A stretch of DNA of 64,000 nucleotides from Serratia oryzae (GTDB lineage: Bacteria; Pseudomonadota; Gammaproteobacteria; Enterobacterales; Enterobacteriaceae): assembly GCF_001976145.1 (NCBI RefSeq), contig NZ_MOXD01000002.1, positions 1-64,000 on the forward strand. Reading direction: 5' to 3'. A program made the translations under genes and the position numbers. Positions 47,845 to 58,676 of the stretch are shown here, in pieces (the first letter of the stretch is position 1; each line of letters opens with the position of its first letter). The notes beneath the pieces were generated by a model. That model did not search any database. It was not told the DNA's origin and saw only the letters and a list, made by a program, of their open reading frames with translations.

Positions 47845-48912
47845 ATGAGCCAGTTACCTGAGAAGATGCGCGCGGTGGTTTGCCATGGTCCACAGGACTA
47901 CCGTTTTGAGCAGGTGCCAACGCCGCTGCCAAAGGCAAAAGAGTTGGTGATCAAAGTTGAAGGCTGTGGGATCTGCGCCGGGGACTGCAAATGTAAAAAT
48001 GGCGCTCAGATGTTCTGGGGAGAAACGCCGTGGGTAAAACCGCCGGTGGTGCCGGGCCACGAATTCTATGGCCGCATTGTTGCCATGGGCGAGGGCGCAG
48101 AGAAGAAATACAAGATTGGCGAGCGGGTGATCGCCGAGCAGATCGTGCCGTGCTGGGAATGCCGCTACTGCAAATCTGGCAGCTATTGGATGTGTGAAAC
48201 GCACAATATTTACGGCTTCCAGAAAGAGGTTGCCGAAGGCGGCATGGCGGAATACATGCGTTTTTCTGAAAACGCGATCGTTCATAAGATCCCAGAAAGC
48301 CTCAGCCACGAAGATGCGGTGCTGATCGAACCCATGGCCTGCGCCATCCACACCGTTGCGCGTGGCGATATTCAGCTGGATGATGTGGTGGTGTTGGCCG
48401 GTGCCGGGCCGTTGGGGCTGTGTATGGTGCAGGTTGCCCGGCTGAAAACGCCGAAAAAACTGATCGTGATCGATGCCATCGATGAGCGCCTGGAGCTTGC
48501 CAAAGAGTTTGGTGCCGATGTGGTGATCAACCCACTGAAAGAAGATGCCGATAAAATCGTCAAGGCATTAACTGGTGGCTATGGCTGTGATGTTTATATC
48601 GAAGCGACGGGGGCTCCAGTCGGGGTAACTCAGGGTTTGCAGATGATCCGCAAGCTGGGGCGCTTTGTTGAATTCAGCGTATTTGGCAAAGAAACCACCG
48701 TCGACTGGTCGATTATTGGCGATCGCAAAGAGTTGGATATTCGCGGCGCGCACTTGGCACCTTACAGTTATGAAATTGCTATCGATCTGTTTGAGCGCGG
48801 CCTGGTGACCTCCAGAGGCGTAGTGACCCACAGTTTTTCTTTAAACGATTGGGATCAGGCTTTCGCGCTGGCGGATTCAACGGATTCGATAAAGGTTGTT
48901 TTGGTGCCTTAA
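47845..48912 (+). CDS. Zinc-dependent polyol dehydrogenase (erythritol/threitol dehydrogenase-like)
   Basis: The 355-residue medium-chain dehydrogenase has the catalytic zinc region CGICAGDCKC and GHEFYG, the structural zinc cysteines CWECRYCKSGSYWMC, and the NAD motif GAGPLGL. It resembles annotated erythritol/L-threitol dehydrogenases. The downstream kinase and epimerases make oxidation of a pentitol (L-arabinitol or xylitol) to L-xylulose the best prediction. It is the first gene of the operon, with GGAG upstream. Substrate unproven. Confidence 0.8.
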   Translation: MSQLPEKMRAVVCHGPQDYRFEQVPTPLPKAKELVIKVEGCGICAGDCKCKNGAQMFWGETPWVKPPVVPGHEFYGRIVAMGEGAEKKYKIGERVIAEQIVPCWECRYCKSGSYWMCETHNIYGFQKEVAEGGMAEYMRFSENAIVHKIPESLSHEDAVLIEPMACAIHTVARGDIQLDDVVVLAGAGPLGLCMVQVARLKTPKKLIVIDAIDERLELAKEFGADVVINPLKEDADKIVKALTGGYGCDVYIEATGAPVGVTQGLQMIRKLGRFVEFSVFGKETTVDWSIIGDRKELDIRGAHLAPYSYEIAIDLFERGLVTSRGVVTHSFSLNDWDQAFALADSTDSIKVVLVP

Positions 48913-49033
48913 TTCTAGATTTTAAACGACGATTTAAATGCTTTTTACCAAGCATGGGATGCTATTACTGTTAAATAGGTTAATTCATATTGTTGCTCTG
49001 ATAATAATGATTCGCCCTACAGGAGAATAAAAT

Positions 49034-49951
49034 ATGTTTTCATTTATCAAGAAAACGCTGCCGGTTATTTTTGCTGGTGGCATGCTGATCGCCAGTCAAT
49101 CGGTATTAGCCAAGCAGATTACTATTGGTGTTTCATTCCAGGAGATGAATAACGATTATTTTGTCTCAATGAAGCAGGCATTAGAACAGGCGGCGAATGA
49201 TATTGGTGCCAAAGTGTATGTTGCCGATGCCCGTCATGATGTCTCCAAGCAGATTAATGACGTCGAAGATATGCTGCAAAAGAAGGTGGATATCTTGCTG
49301 ATTAACCCGACGGATTCGGTTGGGGTGCAATCGGCGGTGATTTCTGCCCATAAGGCCGGAGCCGTGGTGGTGGCGGTAGATGCCCAGGCCGAAGGGCCGC
49401 TGGACTCCTTTGTCGGTTCAGAAAACTACGACGCCGGTTTCCAGGCGGGTGAATACCTGGCGAAATCACTCGGTGGCAAGGGCAAAGTGGCGATCCTGGA
49501 CGGTATCCCGGTGGTGCCGATTCTTGAACGCGTGCGCGGTTTTGAAGATGCCATTAAAAAGCACCCAGAGATGAAGATCGTCACCAAGCAAAATGGTAAG
49601 CAAGAGCGTGATACGGCGCTGACGGTAACGGAAAACATGCTGCAATCGACGCCCGATCTGGCCGGTATCTTCAGCGTGAATGACGTCGGGGCGCTTGGCG
49701 CGCTGGCGGCCATCAAGAGCAACGGTTCCAAGGCCAAGCTGGTCAGCGTTGATGGCCAGGCAGAGGCTATTCAGGAGATCCTCAAGCCAGACTCGCCGTT
49801 TATCGCCACCTCTGCACAGTTCCCACGCGATCAGATACGTATTGCACTGGGTATCGCGCTGGCCCGTTACTGGGGAGCGAATGTGCCTAAAACCATTCCG
49901 GTGAAAGTCAAACTGATCGACAGCAGTAATGCGCAAGGTTTTAGCTGGTAA
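49034..49951 (+). CDS. Sugar ABC transporter, periplasmic substrate-binding protein
   Basis: The 305-residue RbsB-type protein has a signal peptide ending VLA (about residue 26), then ITIGVSFQEMNNDYF, DILLINPTDSVG and GIFSVNDVGALGAL, the pattern of pentose-binding proteins. AGGAG precedes the ATG. It is the capture component of the importer encoded next; a pentitol is the likely ligand. Confidence 0.9.
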   Translation: MFSFIKKTLPVIFAGGMLIASQSVLAKQITIGVSFQEMNNDYFVSMKQALEQAANDIGAKVYVADARHDVSKQINDVEDMLQKKVDILLINPTDSVGVQSAVISAHKAGAVVVAVDAQAEGPLDSFVGSENYDAGFQAGEYLAKSLGGKGKVAILDGIPVVPILERVRGFEDAIKKHPEMKIVTKQNGKQERDTALTVTENMLQSTPDLAGIFSVNDVGALGALAAIKSNGSKAKLVSVDGQAEAIQEILKPDSPFIATSAQFPRDQIRIALGIALARYWGANVPKTIPVKVKLIDSSNAQGFSW

Positions 49952-50005
49952 GCGTTCGGTAGCGCTCTGCCCTTTGGTTGAGTGCTATTCTCGGAGAATA
50001 TCATC

Positions 50006-51496
50006 GTGACGGCATTATTAGAATTAAAGCAGATTAAGAAATCCTTTCCGGGTGTCAAGGCGTTGGATGGTATCAATCTGACGATCCGGCAGGGTGAAAT
50101 TCATGCGCTGCTGGGGGAAAACGGTGCCGGTAAATCGACGCTGGTTAAGATTATGTGCGGTATTCATCAGCCGGACTCCGGTGAAATACTGCTGGAAGGG
50201 CAAAGCCGGCACTTTGATAATTATCGTCAGGCAATTGATGCCGGTGTGGGAATTATATTTCAGGAATTCTCATTAATTCCTTATATGAACGCGATAGACA
50301 ATATTTTTCTCAATCGGGAAGTCAAAAACCGTTGGGGATTATTAGATCGAAAAGCGATGCGTAAAAAAGTCGAAGCGATATTCAAACGCTTGGCGGTGAA
50401 TATCGATCTCGATTGCCCGGTGGAGCAACTCAGCGTTGCACAGCAGCAGTTCGTCGAGATTGCCAAGGCGCTGTCGCTGGATGCACGCGTTCTGGTGTTG
50501 GATGAGCCGACCGCCACCTTAACTCCTGGCGAAGCCGATCACCTGTTCAGCGTGATGAACGATCTGAAATTGCTCGGCGTCGGCATGGTGTTTATTTCGC
50601 ATCATCTGGACGAGATCTTCACCCTGTGCGATCGGATCACCGTGCTGCGCGACGGCACCTATGTGCAGACGCTGCCGGTGGCCGAAACCAACGTGGATGA
50701 ACTGGTGAAGCTGATGGTCGGGCGCACCATTGAGCACACCTTTCCGTTGAAATCGCACCCGGTCGACACTTCGACGCGCCTGCTGGAAGCCAGTATTCAG
50801 CGCAGTAAACACCAGCAGGAAGACCATTTCCATCTGTTCAAAGGGGAAATCCTGGGGTTCGCCGGGCTGGTGGGCTCGGGGCGCACGGAAACGGTCTCCG
50901 CGTTGATTGGTGCAAGTGCTTGCTATCGTAAACAGGTGCGTCTCAACGGGCAGAGTGCCGCGCTACGCAGCCCGGCGGAGGCGCTGAAACAAGGGATCGG
51001 GCTGCTGCCGGAGAGCCGTAAAACCGAAGGGCTGGTGCTGCCGTTCTCGGTGGCGCAGAACATCACGCTTAATCGCCACGAGCGTTTTGGCCGATTTTTT
51101 GTCAACGCCGGTAAGGATAACGAGATTGTGCGGCGCCTGATCCGTGAGGTGGGGGTGAAAACGCCGGATCCGGATACCGCGGTCAATACCCTGAGCGGCG
51201 GGAATCAACAAAAAGTGGTCATTGCCCGCTGGCTGAACAATGACTGCAACATCCTCATCTTTGATGAGCCGACGCGTGGGATCGATGTCGGTGCGAAGTC
51301 TGAAATTTATCAGATGATGCAACAGCTCACGCAGAAAGGCATCTCTATCATCATGATTTCATCAGAATTACCGGAAATTATCGGGGTTTGCGATCGCGTC
51401 CTGGTATTCCGCGCTGGCCACATTGTTGCCGAATTGACCGGTGATGAAATCGAGTCTCACAACATCATGCTTCATGCTACCGGGAGTGCACTATGA
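50006..51496 (+). CDS. Sugar ABC transporter ATP-binding protein (RbsA type)
   Basis: The 496-residue protein has two tandem ATPase domains, as in RbsA and XylG. The first has Walker [10 protein letters not shown] and Walker [12 protein letters not shown], with the signature degraded to [15 protein letters not shown]. The second has a degenerate Walker A (GLVGSGRTE) but an intact [14 protein letters not shown] and [12 protein letters not shown], which is normal for this family. The GTG start at 50006 has GGAG upstream. It overlaps the permease start by four bases. Confidence 0.92.
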   Translation: MTALLELKQIKKSFPGVKALDGINLTIRQGEIHALLGENGAGKSTLVKIMCGIHQPDSGEILLEGQSRHFDNYRQAIDAGVGIIFQEFSLIPYMNAIDNIFLNREVKNRWGLLDRKAMRKKVEAIFKRLAVNIDLDCPVEQLSVAQQQFVEIAKALSLDARVLVLDEPTATLTPGEADHLFSVMNDLKLLGVGMVFISHHLDEIFTLCDRITVLRDGTYVQTLPVAETNVDELVKLMVGRTIEHTFPLKSHPVDTSTRLLEASIQRSKHQQEDHFHLFKGEILGFAGLVGSGRTETVSALIGASACYRKQVRLNGQSAALRSPAEALKQGIGLLPESRKTEGLVLPFSVAQNITLNRHERFGRFFVNAGKDNEIVRRLIREVGVKTPDPDTAVNTLSGGNQQKVVIARWLNNDCNILIFDEPTRGIDVGAKSEIYQMMQQLTQKGISIIMISSELPEIIGVCDRVLVFRAGHIVAELTGDEIESHNIMLHATGSAL

Positions 51497-52482
51497 TCGG
51501 AATCGAACAATCCTCTACTTCGGGTTATGCCCCGGCGCATAGCACCAGCAAGCGTTGGGAGAAACTGCTGCATCACCCTGCGGTGCTGCCGTTTATCGGT
51601 TTCGCCATCCTGTTTTTATTGATGAGCCTGTTCAATGACAGCTTTCTGACGGTTAACAACCTGACCAACGTGGCACGGCAGGTGTCGATTAACGCCATTA
51701 TTGCGGTGGGGATGACCTGCGCCATCCTGACCGGGGGGATCGATCTTTCGGTCGGGCCGGTGATGGCGCTGTCTGGCTCGATTGCCGCCGGATTGATGCT
51801 CGGCGGGATCCCGATTCCGCTGGCGATGGTCGCCGCGTTGCTGATCGGCGCTCTGTTCGGCCTGGCTAACGGGGCCTGCATTGCTTATCTGCGTATGCCG
51901 CCGATCATCGTGACGCTGGCTTCAATGGGCATCGCCCGCGGTTTGGCGCTGCTGTACACCGGTGGTTACCCGATTTCCGGCCTGCCGGATGTGTTCTCTT
52001 TCTTTGGGCGCGGCACGGTGCTGGGTATTCAGGTGCCGATCCTGATTATGGCTGGGGTCTATGTGCTGGCATGGCTCATGCTCAACCATCTGCCGTTTGG
52101 CCGCTATGTTTACGCCATTGGCGGCAACGAAGAAGCCGCGCGTCTGAGCGGTATTCGCGTTTCGCGCTATAAGGTGCTGGTGTATGTGGTCAGCGGGCTA
52201 ACGGCGGCGCTGGCGGGGTTGGTATTGACTTCGCGCCTGATGAGCGGGCAGCCAAACGCCGGTGAAGGTTTTGAACTGGACGCGATCGCCGCTGTGGTGC
52301 TGGGGGGCGCGGCTATCTCCGGTGGCCGGGGCGCCATTATTGGCACTCTGGTGGGGGCCATGATGCTCGGTGTGCTGAATAACGGGCTCAATCTGATGAG
52401 CGTGTCGCCTTACATTCAGAACGTGGTTAAGGGCGGCATTATCCTCGCTGCCATTTACCTCAGTTCTAGCCGCCGTAAATAA
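51493..52482 (+). CDS. Sugar ABC transporter permease (RbsC type)
   Basis: The 329-residue membrane protein has the RbsC helices and the cytoplasmic motif [23 protein letters not shown], which contacts the ATPase. [20 protein letters not shown] is also typical of this family. It overlaps the ATPase gene by four bases. Confidence 0.92.
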   Translation: MIGIEQSSTSGYAPAHSTSKRWEKLLHHPAVLPFIGFAILFLLMSLFNDSFLTVNNLTNVARQVSINAIIAVGMTCAILTGGIDLSVGPVMALSGSIAAGLMLGGIPIPLAMVAALLIGALFGLANGACIAYLRMPPIIVTLASMGIARGLALLYTGGYPISGLPDVFSFFGRGTVLGIQVPILIMAGVYVLAWLMLNHLPFGRYVYAIGGNEEAARLSGIRVSRYKVLVYVVSGLTAALAGLVLTSRLMSGQPNAGEGFELDAIAAVVLGGAAISGGRGAIIGTLVGAMMLGVLNNGLNLMSVSPYIQNVVKGGIILAAIYLSSSRRK

Positions 52483-52498
52483 CGCAGAGGGAACATCA

Positions 52499-53986
52499 AT
52501 GGGATATTTTCTGGGCGTAGATATTGGCGGCACCCTGATCAAGGCGGGGCTGTATCGCCCTGACGGTGAGGAAATTGCCGTCGCGCAATGCGATGGTGAA
52601 GCCTTGTCCCTGCAGCCGGGGTTCAGTGAACGTGAGATGGAAGCGCTATGGCGGGATTTTTGTTCGACCATCCGCCAGGTGCTGGATCTGGCCGCAGTAA
52701 GCGGTGAGCAAGTGCGCGGTGTGAGTTTTTCGTCGCACGGTAAAGGGCTGTATGCGATTGATGCGCAGGGGAAACCGGTGCGCAACGGCATTGTTTCATC
52801 GGATACCCGTGCCAGTGCCATGGTCGCCGATTTACAGCAGCAAGGGGTGGAAGAGTGCACTTATCCCCGCAGCCTGCAACCCATCTGGAGCAGCCATCCG
52901 GCGGTGCTATTGCGCTGGCTGAAACAGCACGAACCCGCAGAGTATGACGCCATCGATGCCGTGCTGATGGCACACGACTACCTGCGCTTTCGCCTAACCG
53001 GTGAAGCGGCGGCGGAAGTGACCAATATCTCTGGCAGCAACCTGTTTAACCAGCAGTTGGCGGATTACGATCCGCGACTGATGGCCGCCTTTGGTATTGA
53101 GGAGGTAGCGGATAAAACCGCGCCGCTGTTGGGATCGGCGGAGCTGGCCGGGCAGGTCACCGCCAGCGCTGCGGCACAGTGCGGACTCTCTGCCGGAACG
53201 GCGGTATACGGCGGCCTGTTTGACGTGGTTGGCGCGGCATTGTGTTCGGGAGTGGTGGATGACCGCATTCTGAGCACGGTGGCGGGCACCTGGTCGATCG
53301 CGACCTGCGTGACCGAAAGCGTGATCCCCTCTGCGCACCCTTTCGCCTGGGGGCGTTACTGCATGGCGGATCGCTATTTTGTCCATGAAGGCAGCCCAAC
53401 CTCCGCAGGCAATCTGGCCTGGTTCCTGCGCCAGTTTTGCGGCAATGACCCGCAGCGCTATGGGCAGTTCAACCATTGGGTGGCAGAACGCAGCGTTCGG
53501 CCCAGCGATATCGTGTTTTTACCCTACCTGTATGGTTCCAATCTCGGCAGCAATCTGCCCGGAGGGCTGATCGGCCTGGGGGGCCACCATGATATGGCGG
53601 ATGTGGTGCATGCGATTTATCAGGGCATCGTGTTCTCGCATCTGATCCATCAGGATCGCATGGTGGCGCTGAACCCACGGGTGGAGCGGATCCGCATGAC
53701 CGGCGGCCCAACGCAATCGGCTATCTGGATGCAGATGTTTGCCAACGCGGGCAATGTGCCGCTGGAGGTGGTGGAGGTAAAGCAAAGCGGTTGCCGCGCC
53801 GCTGCACTTTGTGCCGCCGTGGGGGCGGGCGAATACGCCAGCTTTACCGAGGCGGTGCAGGTTGTGCAGCCGAAATTACATACCTATTTTCCCGACGCGG
53901 CCGCCCATCGGCGTTTACGCGAGCGGTTTGCGGAGTATCTGGCGATCGCCCAGGCATTAAACGAGGTCAAGAATGCACACCACTAA
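52499..53986 (+). CDS. FGGY-family kinase, L-xylulokinase-like
   Basis: The 495-residue carbohydrate kinase has the N-terminal ATP-binding GVDIGGTLIKAGLY, the catalytic aspartate region YGGLFDVVGAAL and the C-terminal GGPTQSAIWMQMFANAGNVPLE motif of FGGY kinases. It resembles LyxK/SgbK, which phosphorylate L-xylulose, and the next two genes use the product. It starts 16 bp after the permease stop and overlaps the epimerase gene by 14 bp. Confidence 0.85.
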   Translation: MGYFLGVDIGGTLIKAGLYRPDGEEIAVAQCDGEALSLQPGFSEREMEALWRDFCSTIRQVLDLAAVSGEQVRGVSFSSHGKGLYAIDAQGKPVRNGIVSSDTRASAMVADLQQQGVEECTYPRSLQPIWSSHPAVLLRWLKQHEPAEYDAIDAVLMAHDYLRFRLTGEAAAEVTNISGSNLFNQQLADYDPRLMAAFGIEEVADKTAPLLGSAELAGQVTASAAAQCGLSAGTAVYGGLFDVVGAALCSGVVDDRILSTVAGTWSIATCVTESVIPSAHPFAWGRYCMADRYFVHEGSPTSAGNLAWFLRQFCGNDPQRYGQFNHWVAERSVRPSDIVFLPYLYGSNLGSNLPGGLIGLGGHHDMADVVHAIYQGIVFSHLIHQDRMVALNPRVERIRMTGGPTQSAIWMQMFANAGNVPLEVVEVKQSGCRAAALCAAVGAGEYASFTEAVQVVQPKLHTYFPDAAAHRRLRERFAEYLAIAQALNEVKNAHH

Positions 53987-54842
53987 TACATTGTGCCTGG
54001 GGCTGTATGAGAAAGCCTTACCGGCAGAGCTTGATTGGGCACAACGGCTGGATATTGCCAGCGAGTTGGGCTTTCAGTTTATGGAGATCTCCATCGATGA
54101 GCAGCCTGAACGTCAGCAGCGTTTGGATTGGAATCACCAACAGCGGCTGGCGCTGATTAATGCCCGCTTTAACAGCGGCATTGCCTTGCCCAGCCTGTGT
54201 CTGTCGGCACATCGGCGTTACCCTTTTGGCAGCGCCGACGCCGCGACCCGCCAGCAGGCGCGTGTTCTGATGGAAAAGGCGCTGAACTTTGCGGTGGATG
54301 TCGGGATCAGGAATATTCAACTGGCGGGCTATGACGTTTACTACGAAAGCTCGGATCGCCACACGCGTGAGCGCTTTATCGAGGGCATGCAGTGGGCGGT
54401 CGCGCTAGCGGCCAAAGCGCAGGTAATGCTCTCGGTGGAGATTATGGATACTCCGTTTATCAACAGCATCAGCAAATGGCGCGAGTTTTCCCGGCAGATT
54501 GCCAGCCCGTGGTTCACCGTTTATCCCGATATCGGCAACCTGAGCGCCTGGGGCAACGATGTGGCTTTTGAGCTGGAACAGGGCATCGATAAGATCACCG
54601 CCATCCATCTGAAAGATACCTTAGCGGTGGCACCCGGCGCGGCGGGGCAGTTTCGCGATGTGCCTTTTGGCAGCGGCTGCGTTGATTTTGCCCATACCTT
54701 TGCCGTGTTAAAGCGCCTGAAGTATCAGGGGCCGTTCCTGCTGGAAATGTGGGCGCGTAACGATGGTGAGGATAGGCAACATATCGCTCAGGCAAAACGC
54801 TGGATTGAGCAACAGATGCAAATAGGAGGCATGGTATGTTAA
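53973..54842 (+). CDS. L-xylulose 5-phosphate 3-epimerase (UlaE/SgbU-like)
   Basis: The 289-residue TIM-barrel epimerase has [38 protein letters not shown] and the C-terminal FLLEMWA, which supply the metal-binding Glu, Asp and His of UlaE. It converts L-xylulose 5-phosphate to L-ribulose 5-phosphate. It overlaps the upstream kinase gene and the downstream epimerase gene. Confidence 0.88.
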   Translation: MHTTNTLCLGLYEKALPAELDWAQRLDIASELGFQFMEISIDEQPERQQRLDWNHQQRLALINARFNSGIALPSLCLSAHRRYPFGSADAATRQQARVLMEKALNFAVDVGIRNIQLAGYDVYYESSDRHTRERFIEGMQWAVALAAKAQVMLSVEIMDTPFINSISKWREFSRQIASPWFTVYPDIGNLSAWGNDVAFELEQGIDKITAIHLKDTLAVAPGAAGQFRDVPFGSGCVDFAHTFAVLKRLKYQGPFLLEMWARNDGEDRQHIAQAKRWIEQQMQIGGMVC

Positions 54843-55531
54843 GTGAACTGAAACAGCAGGTGCTTGAGGCGAACCTCAGCCTGCCCGGTTACGGTTTGGT
54901 GACCTTTACCTGGGGGAATGTGTCGGCGATCGATCGTCTGCAAGGATTGGTGGTGATCAAACCTTCGGGGATCGCCTACGAAGAGATGACGCTGGCCGAT
55001 CTGGTGGTGGTGGATTTAGACGGCGTGGTGCGGGAAGGGCAGCGCAAACCCTCTTCCGATACCGATACCCATCTGGCGCTGTATCGCGCATTCCCGCATA
55101 TCGGCGGCGTTGTGCATACCCATAGCCGCAACGCCACTATCTGGGCGCAGGCCGGGCAGCCGATCCCGGCGCTGGGCACCACCCATGCCGACTATTTCTA
55201 TGGTGATATTCCCTGCACCAGGCCGATGAGCGAGGCCGAAATTGCCGGTGATTACGAGCGGGAAACCGGCAATGTGATCGTTGAGACTTTTCAGCTAACC
55301 GATCGCGATCCGCAGCAGGTACCGGGGGTATTGGTCTATTCTCACGGCCCGTTCGCCTGGGGGAAAACGGCGGCGGATGCGGTGCACAATGCGGTGGTGA
55401 TGGAGGAAGTGGCGGCGATGGCGATGGCAACGCGGCAGCTGGCACCGGCGATCTCACCCATGCAACCGGGGTTGCTGGATAAGCATTTTCTGCGCAAACA
55501 CGGTAAAAATGCCTACTACGGGCAGGCGTGA
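54836..55531 (+). CDS. L-ribulose 5-phosphate 4-epimerase (AraD/UlaF family)
   Basis: The 231-residue class II aldolase-fold epimerase has [19 protein letters not shown], the zinc histidines in [11 protein letters not shown] and the [15 protein letters not shown] block of AraD/UlaF. It produces D-xylulose 5-phosphate for the pentose phosphate pathway. It is the last gene of the operon. Confidence 0.92.
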   Translation: MLSELKQQVLEANLSLPGYGLVTFTWGNVSAIDRLQGLVVIKPSGIAYEEMTLADLVVVDLDGVVREGQRKPSSDTDTHLALYRAFPHIGGVVHTHSRNATIWAQAGQPIPALGTTHADYFYGDIPCTRPMSEAEIAGDYERETGNVIVETFQLTDRDPQQVPGVLVYSHGPFAWGKTAADAVHNAVVMEEVAAMAMATRQLAPAISPMQPGLLDKHFLRKHGKNAYYGQA

Positions 55532-55539
55532 TCGGGCTC

Positions 55540-55566
55540 CAGGTTGCCGCCAGCCCCGGCAACCTG
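55540..55566. terminator. Bidirectional terminator between the pentitol operon and its LacI regulator
   Basis: CAGGTTGCC and GGCAACCTG form a perfect 9-bp stem with a 9-base loop between convergent genes. AGGTTTATTG follows on the plus side. Confidence 0.75.
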
Positions 55567-55570
55567 AGGT

Positions 55571-56575
55571 TTATTGCACGAGCAGTTTCCCGGTGAAAAA
55601 CTCGCGCCTTAACGGGTGATCGCTCGAGTTGTTTTTGATGGCATTGAACAGCAGCTCTGCCGCTATTTCCCCTAACATCTGCGTATCATGATAAACCCCG
55701 GCGATATGTAGGCCGTAATCCCAGGCTTTAGGCGGCTCATCAACGGAAAAGAATTTTACCCGATCGTAAATATTAAGCTGATGGCAGAGGGAGATCGCGC
55801 CAAGCGTAATTATGCCATTCAGGCCGACAATATAGTGTGGCGGGTGTTTCTGCGCTGCAAGATACTCTTTAACCTGCGCTGCCTGTGAAATAAAATCGTA
55901 GTCACCGTTGATGAGGGTGATTTCAATGTCTCTTTTCTCCAGCGCATCAACAATACCCTGAGTGCGTGCCAAAGTAATTTCTGAATCAGCGGGGCCACCG
56001 AGAATAAGAACTCTATTTTTTGCCTTTTCGGCGAGATATTTCCCGGCAAGATGGCCGATTTCCCGGTTATTGAGAAAGACGCCGCTCAGATTCTGGTTAT
56101 AGATGTCACGATCGATCAGGATCAGTGGGGTATGGTAGCGTTCGGCCTGGTTCAGATAGGCGGGTTGATAGTGTTTATCATCACGCACGGCAGATAACAG
56201 AATGCCACGCGCCTTATAACCAAACAGTGCCTGGATCGCCTGCATTTCGGCGGCTTCACTGCCGTCGGTATCAAACAGCATGATCTGATACCCCTGCAAA
56301 CGCGCAATACGCGATACGGTTTGAATTAGGTTGGAGTAAAACGGGTTATATAAACTGCTGGTGACAATACCAATAATCTGACTGCTGCTTTTCTTTAATC
56401 CCTGGGCAAAAGCGTTAGGAACATAATTAAGCTCTTTGGCGATGGCATGAATTTTCTCCAGCGTCTCTGGCTTCAGCAACTCAGGCTTATTAAACGCACG
56501 GGAAACAGTGATATTGGTCACATTTGCTCGGCGGGCAATATCTACAATGGTCGCATTAGACTTGGCTTTCGACAC
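55571..56575 (-). CDS. LacI-family regulator of the pentitol operon
   Basis: The 334-residue protein has the LacI helix-turn-helix IVDIARRANVTNITVSRAFN and the PBP-like effector domain (QIIGIVTSSLYNPFYSNLIQ). The GTG at 56575 has AAGGA upstream; an ATG at 56611 has none. It is convergent with the operon it is thought to control through 47690-47804. Confidence 0.88.
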   Translation of the reverse strand: MSKAKSNATIVDIARRANVTNITVSRAFNKPELLKPETLEKIHAIAKELNYVPNAFAQGLKKSSSQIIGIVTSSLYNPFYSNLIQTVSRIARLQGYQIMLFDTDGSEAAEMQAIQALFGYKARGILLSAVRDDKHYQPAYLNQAERYHTPLILIDRDIYNQNLSGVFLNNREIGHLAGKYLAEKAKNRVLILGGPADSEITLARTQGIVDALEKRDIEITLINGDYDFISQAAQVKEYLAAQKHPPHYIVGLNGIITLGAISLCHQLNIYDRVKFFSVDEPPKAWDYGLHIAGVYHDTQMLGEIAAELLFNAIKNNSSDHPLRREFFTGKLLVQ

Positions 56576-56635
56576 CGTCAATCCTTGCTTTATGTATTCA
56601 CAGAATTCCATTGTAGGGGAAGCGGCCTACAGGAT

Positions 56636-56658
56636 GCCAGGCGAACTTGCCGCCTGGC
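56636..56658 (-). terminator. Hairpin at the 3' end of ggt
   Basis: GCCAGGCG and CGCCTGGC form a perfect 8-bp stem with a 7-base loop, 25 bp past the ggt stop. No T tract. Confidence 0.45.
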
Positions 56659-56682
56659 GCTAACTTGAAATCGACTGAAGAA

Positions 56683-58446
56683 TCAATACCCCACGGCTGA
56701 GCCCGCCGGGCGACGCACATCGTTGGCTCCGTACAGATAACCTTCGCGCACTTTGCCGGAAACGGCGGAATCATTGCCGGAGTTGGCTGGGCTAACGCCA
56801 GCGGCACCCGGTAGGCCCACCAGAATCAGTTCAGCGGCGCCCCAAGGGTTCTGCTCAACCATCTTGTAACCCATCGTTTGCAGGAGTTTCAGCGTATCGG
56901 CGGACACGCCGCGCTGTTCGTAATACACCTCATCCGGCAACCATTGATGGTGAATACGTGGAGCATCTACCGCTTCCTGCGGTGCCATACCGTGATCGAT
57001 GATGTTCAGCGCAGTTTGCAGCGTGATGCTGATGATGCGTGAACCGCCCGGTGAACCGAGCACCATAAAGATTTTGTCGTCTTTGGTCACCAGCGTCGGG
57101 CTCATCGATGATAGTGGGCGCTTACCGGGGGCGATGGCGTTTGCCGTACCCTGCACCAGGCCGTAGAGGTTTTTCTCCCCGACTTTGACGGTGAAATCAT
57201 CCATTTCATCGTTGAGGAAGAAACCGGTGCCCGGGGCGATCACCACTGAGCCGAAACGGCCATTGACGGTATAGGTGGTGGAAACCGCATTCCCCTGGCT
57301 GTCGACAATGGAATAATGGGTGGTTTCCGGCTTTTCGTGCGGTTGCATAGCGGGCTGCACGTTTTCGGAAGGCGTCGCTTTATTGGCCAAGATCTGCTTG
57401 CGGATCTGCTCGGCATAGCTTTTGCTCACCAGCCGATCGACCGGATTATTGATAAACGCCGGATCGCCAAGGTAGGTGTTGCGGTCCATATAGGCATGGC
57501 GCATGGCTTCGGTCAGGGTGTGGATCGCCGCCGCCGAGTTAAAGCCCATGCTCTTCAGATCGTAACCTTCAACAATATTGAGGGTTTCACACAGCGTTAC
57601 GCCACCGGAGCTGGGTGGCGGTGCCGAAACGAATTTATAGCCGCGGTAGCTGCAGGTGATGGGTTTGGTTTCGCTGACCTTGTAGTTGGCAAAATCCGCC
57701 GCCGTCAGGATCCCACCGCCTTTTCTGGCCGCCTCTTCTACCGCCTGCGGGATCCTGCCCAGATAGAAGGCGGAAGGGCCCTGCTTGGCGATCGCTTCCA
57801 GCGTATTGGCCAGATCGGTTTGCACTAATACATCGCCCGGCTGCAGCGCTGAACCATCTTTACGCAGGAAGATTTTCGCCGCTTCCGCATCCTGCCTGAA
57901 GCGGGTGACGGTGGTATCGAGGATATCGGTGTCGGCCCGCGTCAGGATAAAGCCTTCGCGCGCCAGCTTGATGGCCGGTGCGAGTACTTGCTCACGGCTT
58001 AATTTCCCGTATTTCTCGCGCGCAGTTTCCATCCCCAGCACCGTGCCCGGTACGCCTGCAGCCAGATAGCCGTACAGGCTGGCACCTTTTCTTACCTTGC
58101 CATCGGCATCCAGATACATATTGGCGCTGGCCGCCGCCGGGGCGGTTTCACGGAAGTTGATAAAGGTGTCGGTGCCGTCGGCCAAGTGCACGGTCATAAA
58201 GCCGCCGCCGCCGATGTTGCCACAGCAAGGGTTAACCACCGCCTGTGCGTAACCCACGGCGACTGCGGCATCCACCGCATTACCGCCCATTTTGAGAATA
58301 TCCACGCCGATCTGTGAGGCCAGATGTTGCGATGTGACGACCATACCATTCCTGGCTTCTACCGCCGGATTGGAGGCGGCGTACAGGCTGCTACTGATCA
58401 GCAATGCTGCCAAGGTCAGTGGCTGGCTCCATTTTTGTAACAACAT
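56683..58446 (-). CDS. ggt: Gamma-glutamyltranspeptidase
   Basis: GGT hydrolyses or transfers the gamma-glutamyl group of glutathione in the periplasm. The 587-residue precursor has a signal peptide ending YAA (residue ~24) and the self-cleavage and catalytic threonine at Thr375 in KPETTHYSIVD. PSSGG and GSPGGSRI complete the active site. The ATG at 58446 follows AGGAG. Monocistronic. Confidence 0.94.
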   Translation of the reverse strand: MLLQKWSQPLTLAALLISSSLYAASNPAVEARNGMVVTSQHLASQIGVDILKMGGNAVDAAVAVGYAQAVVNPCCGNIGGGGFMTVHLADGTDTFINFRETAPAAASANMYLDADGKVRKGASLYGYLAAGVPGTVLGMETAREKYGKLSREQVLAPAIKLAREGFILTRADTDILDTTVTRFRQDAEAAKIFLRKDGSALQPGDVLVQTDLANTLEAIAKQGPSAFYLGRIPQAVEEAARKGGGILTAADFANYKVSETKPITCSYRGYKFVSAPPPSSGGVTLCETLNIVEGYDLKSMGFNSAAAIHTLTEAMRHAYMDRNTYLGDPAFINNPVDRLVSKSYAEQIRKQILANKATPSENVQPAMQPHEKPETTHYSIVDSQGNAVSTTYTVNGRFGSVVIAPGTGFFLNDEMDDFTVKVGEKNLYGLVQGTANAIAPGKRPLSSMSPTLVTKDDKIFMVLGSPGGSRIISITLQTALNIIDHGMAPQEAVDAPRIHHQWLPDEVYYEQRGVSADTLKLLQTMGYKMVEQNPWGAAELILVGLPGAAGVSPANSGNDSAVSGKVREGYLYGANDVRRPAGSAVGY

Positions 58447-58626
58447 AACGACTCCTGTCAGTTTTTATTGTAATGAGGTGGTTAGCCCCTCTCTAAATGT
58501 GAAGTGCAGACGCAAAGAGCAGGCCAAGTAATGATAGTAGTGGCAGCGGGAAGGTTGGCGATAAGATATGAGTTAAAACAGAGAGGTAAAGCACAAAATA
58601 GGGGCGAATGCCCTGCGAACGGGCAT

Positions 58627-58656
58627 AAAAAAACCGGCCAGCAAGGCTGACCGGTT
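58627..58656 (-). terminator. Rho-independent terminator of ahpC
   Basis: On the minus strand AACCGGTCAGCC pairs with GGC(T)GGCCGGTT, followed by TTTTTTT. Confidence 0.88.
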
Positions 58657-58676
58657 CACAGGCAAACAAGCGGATA

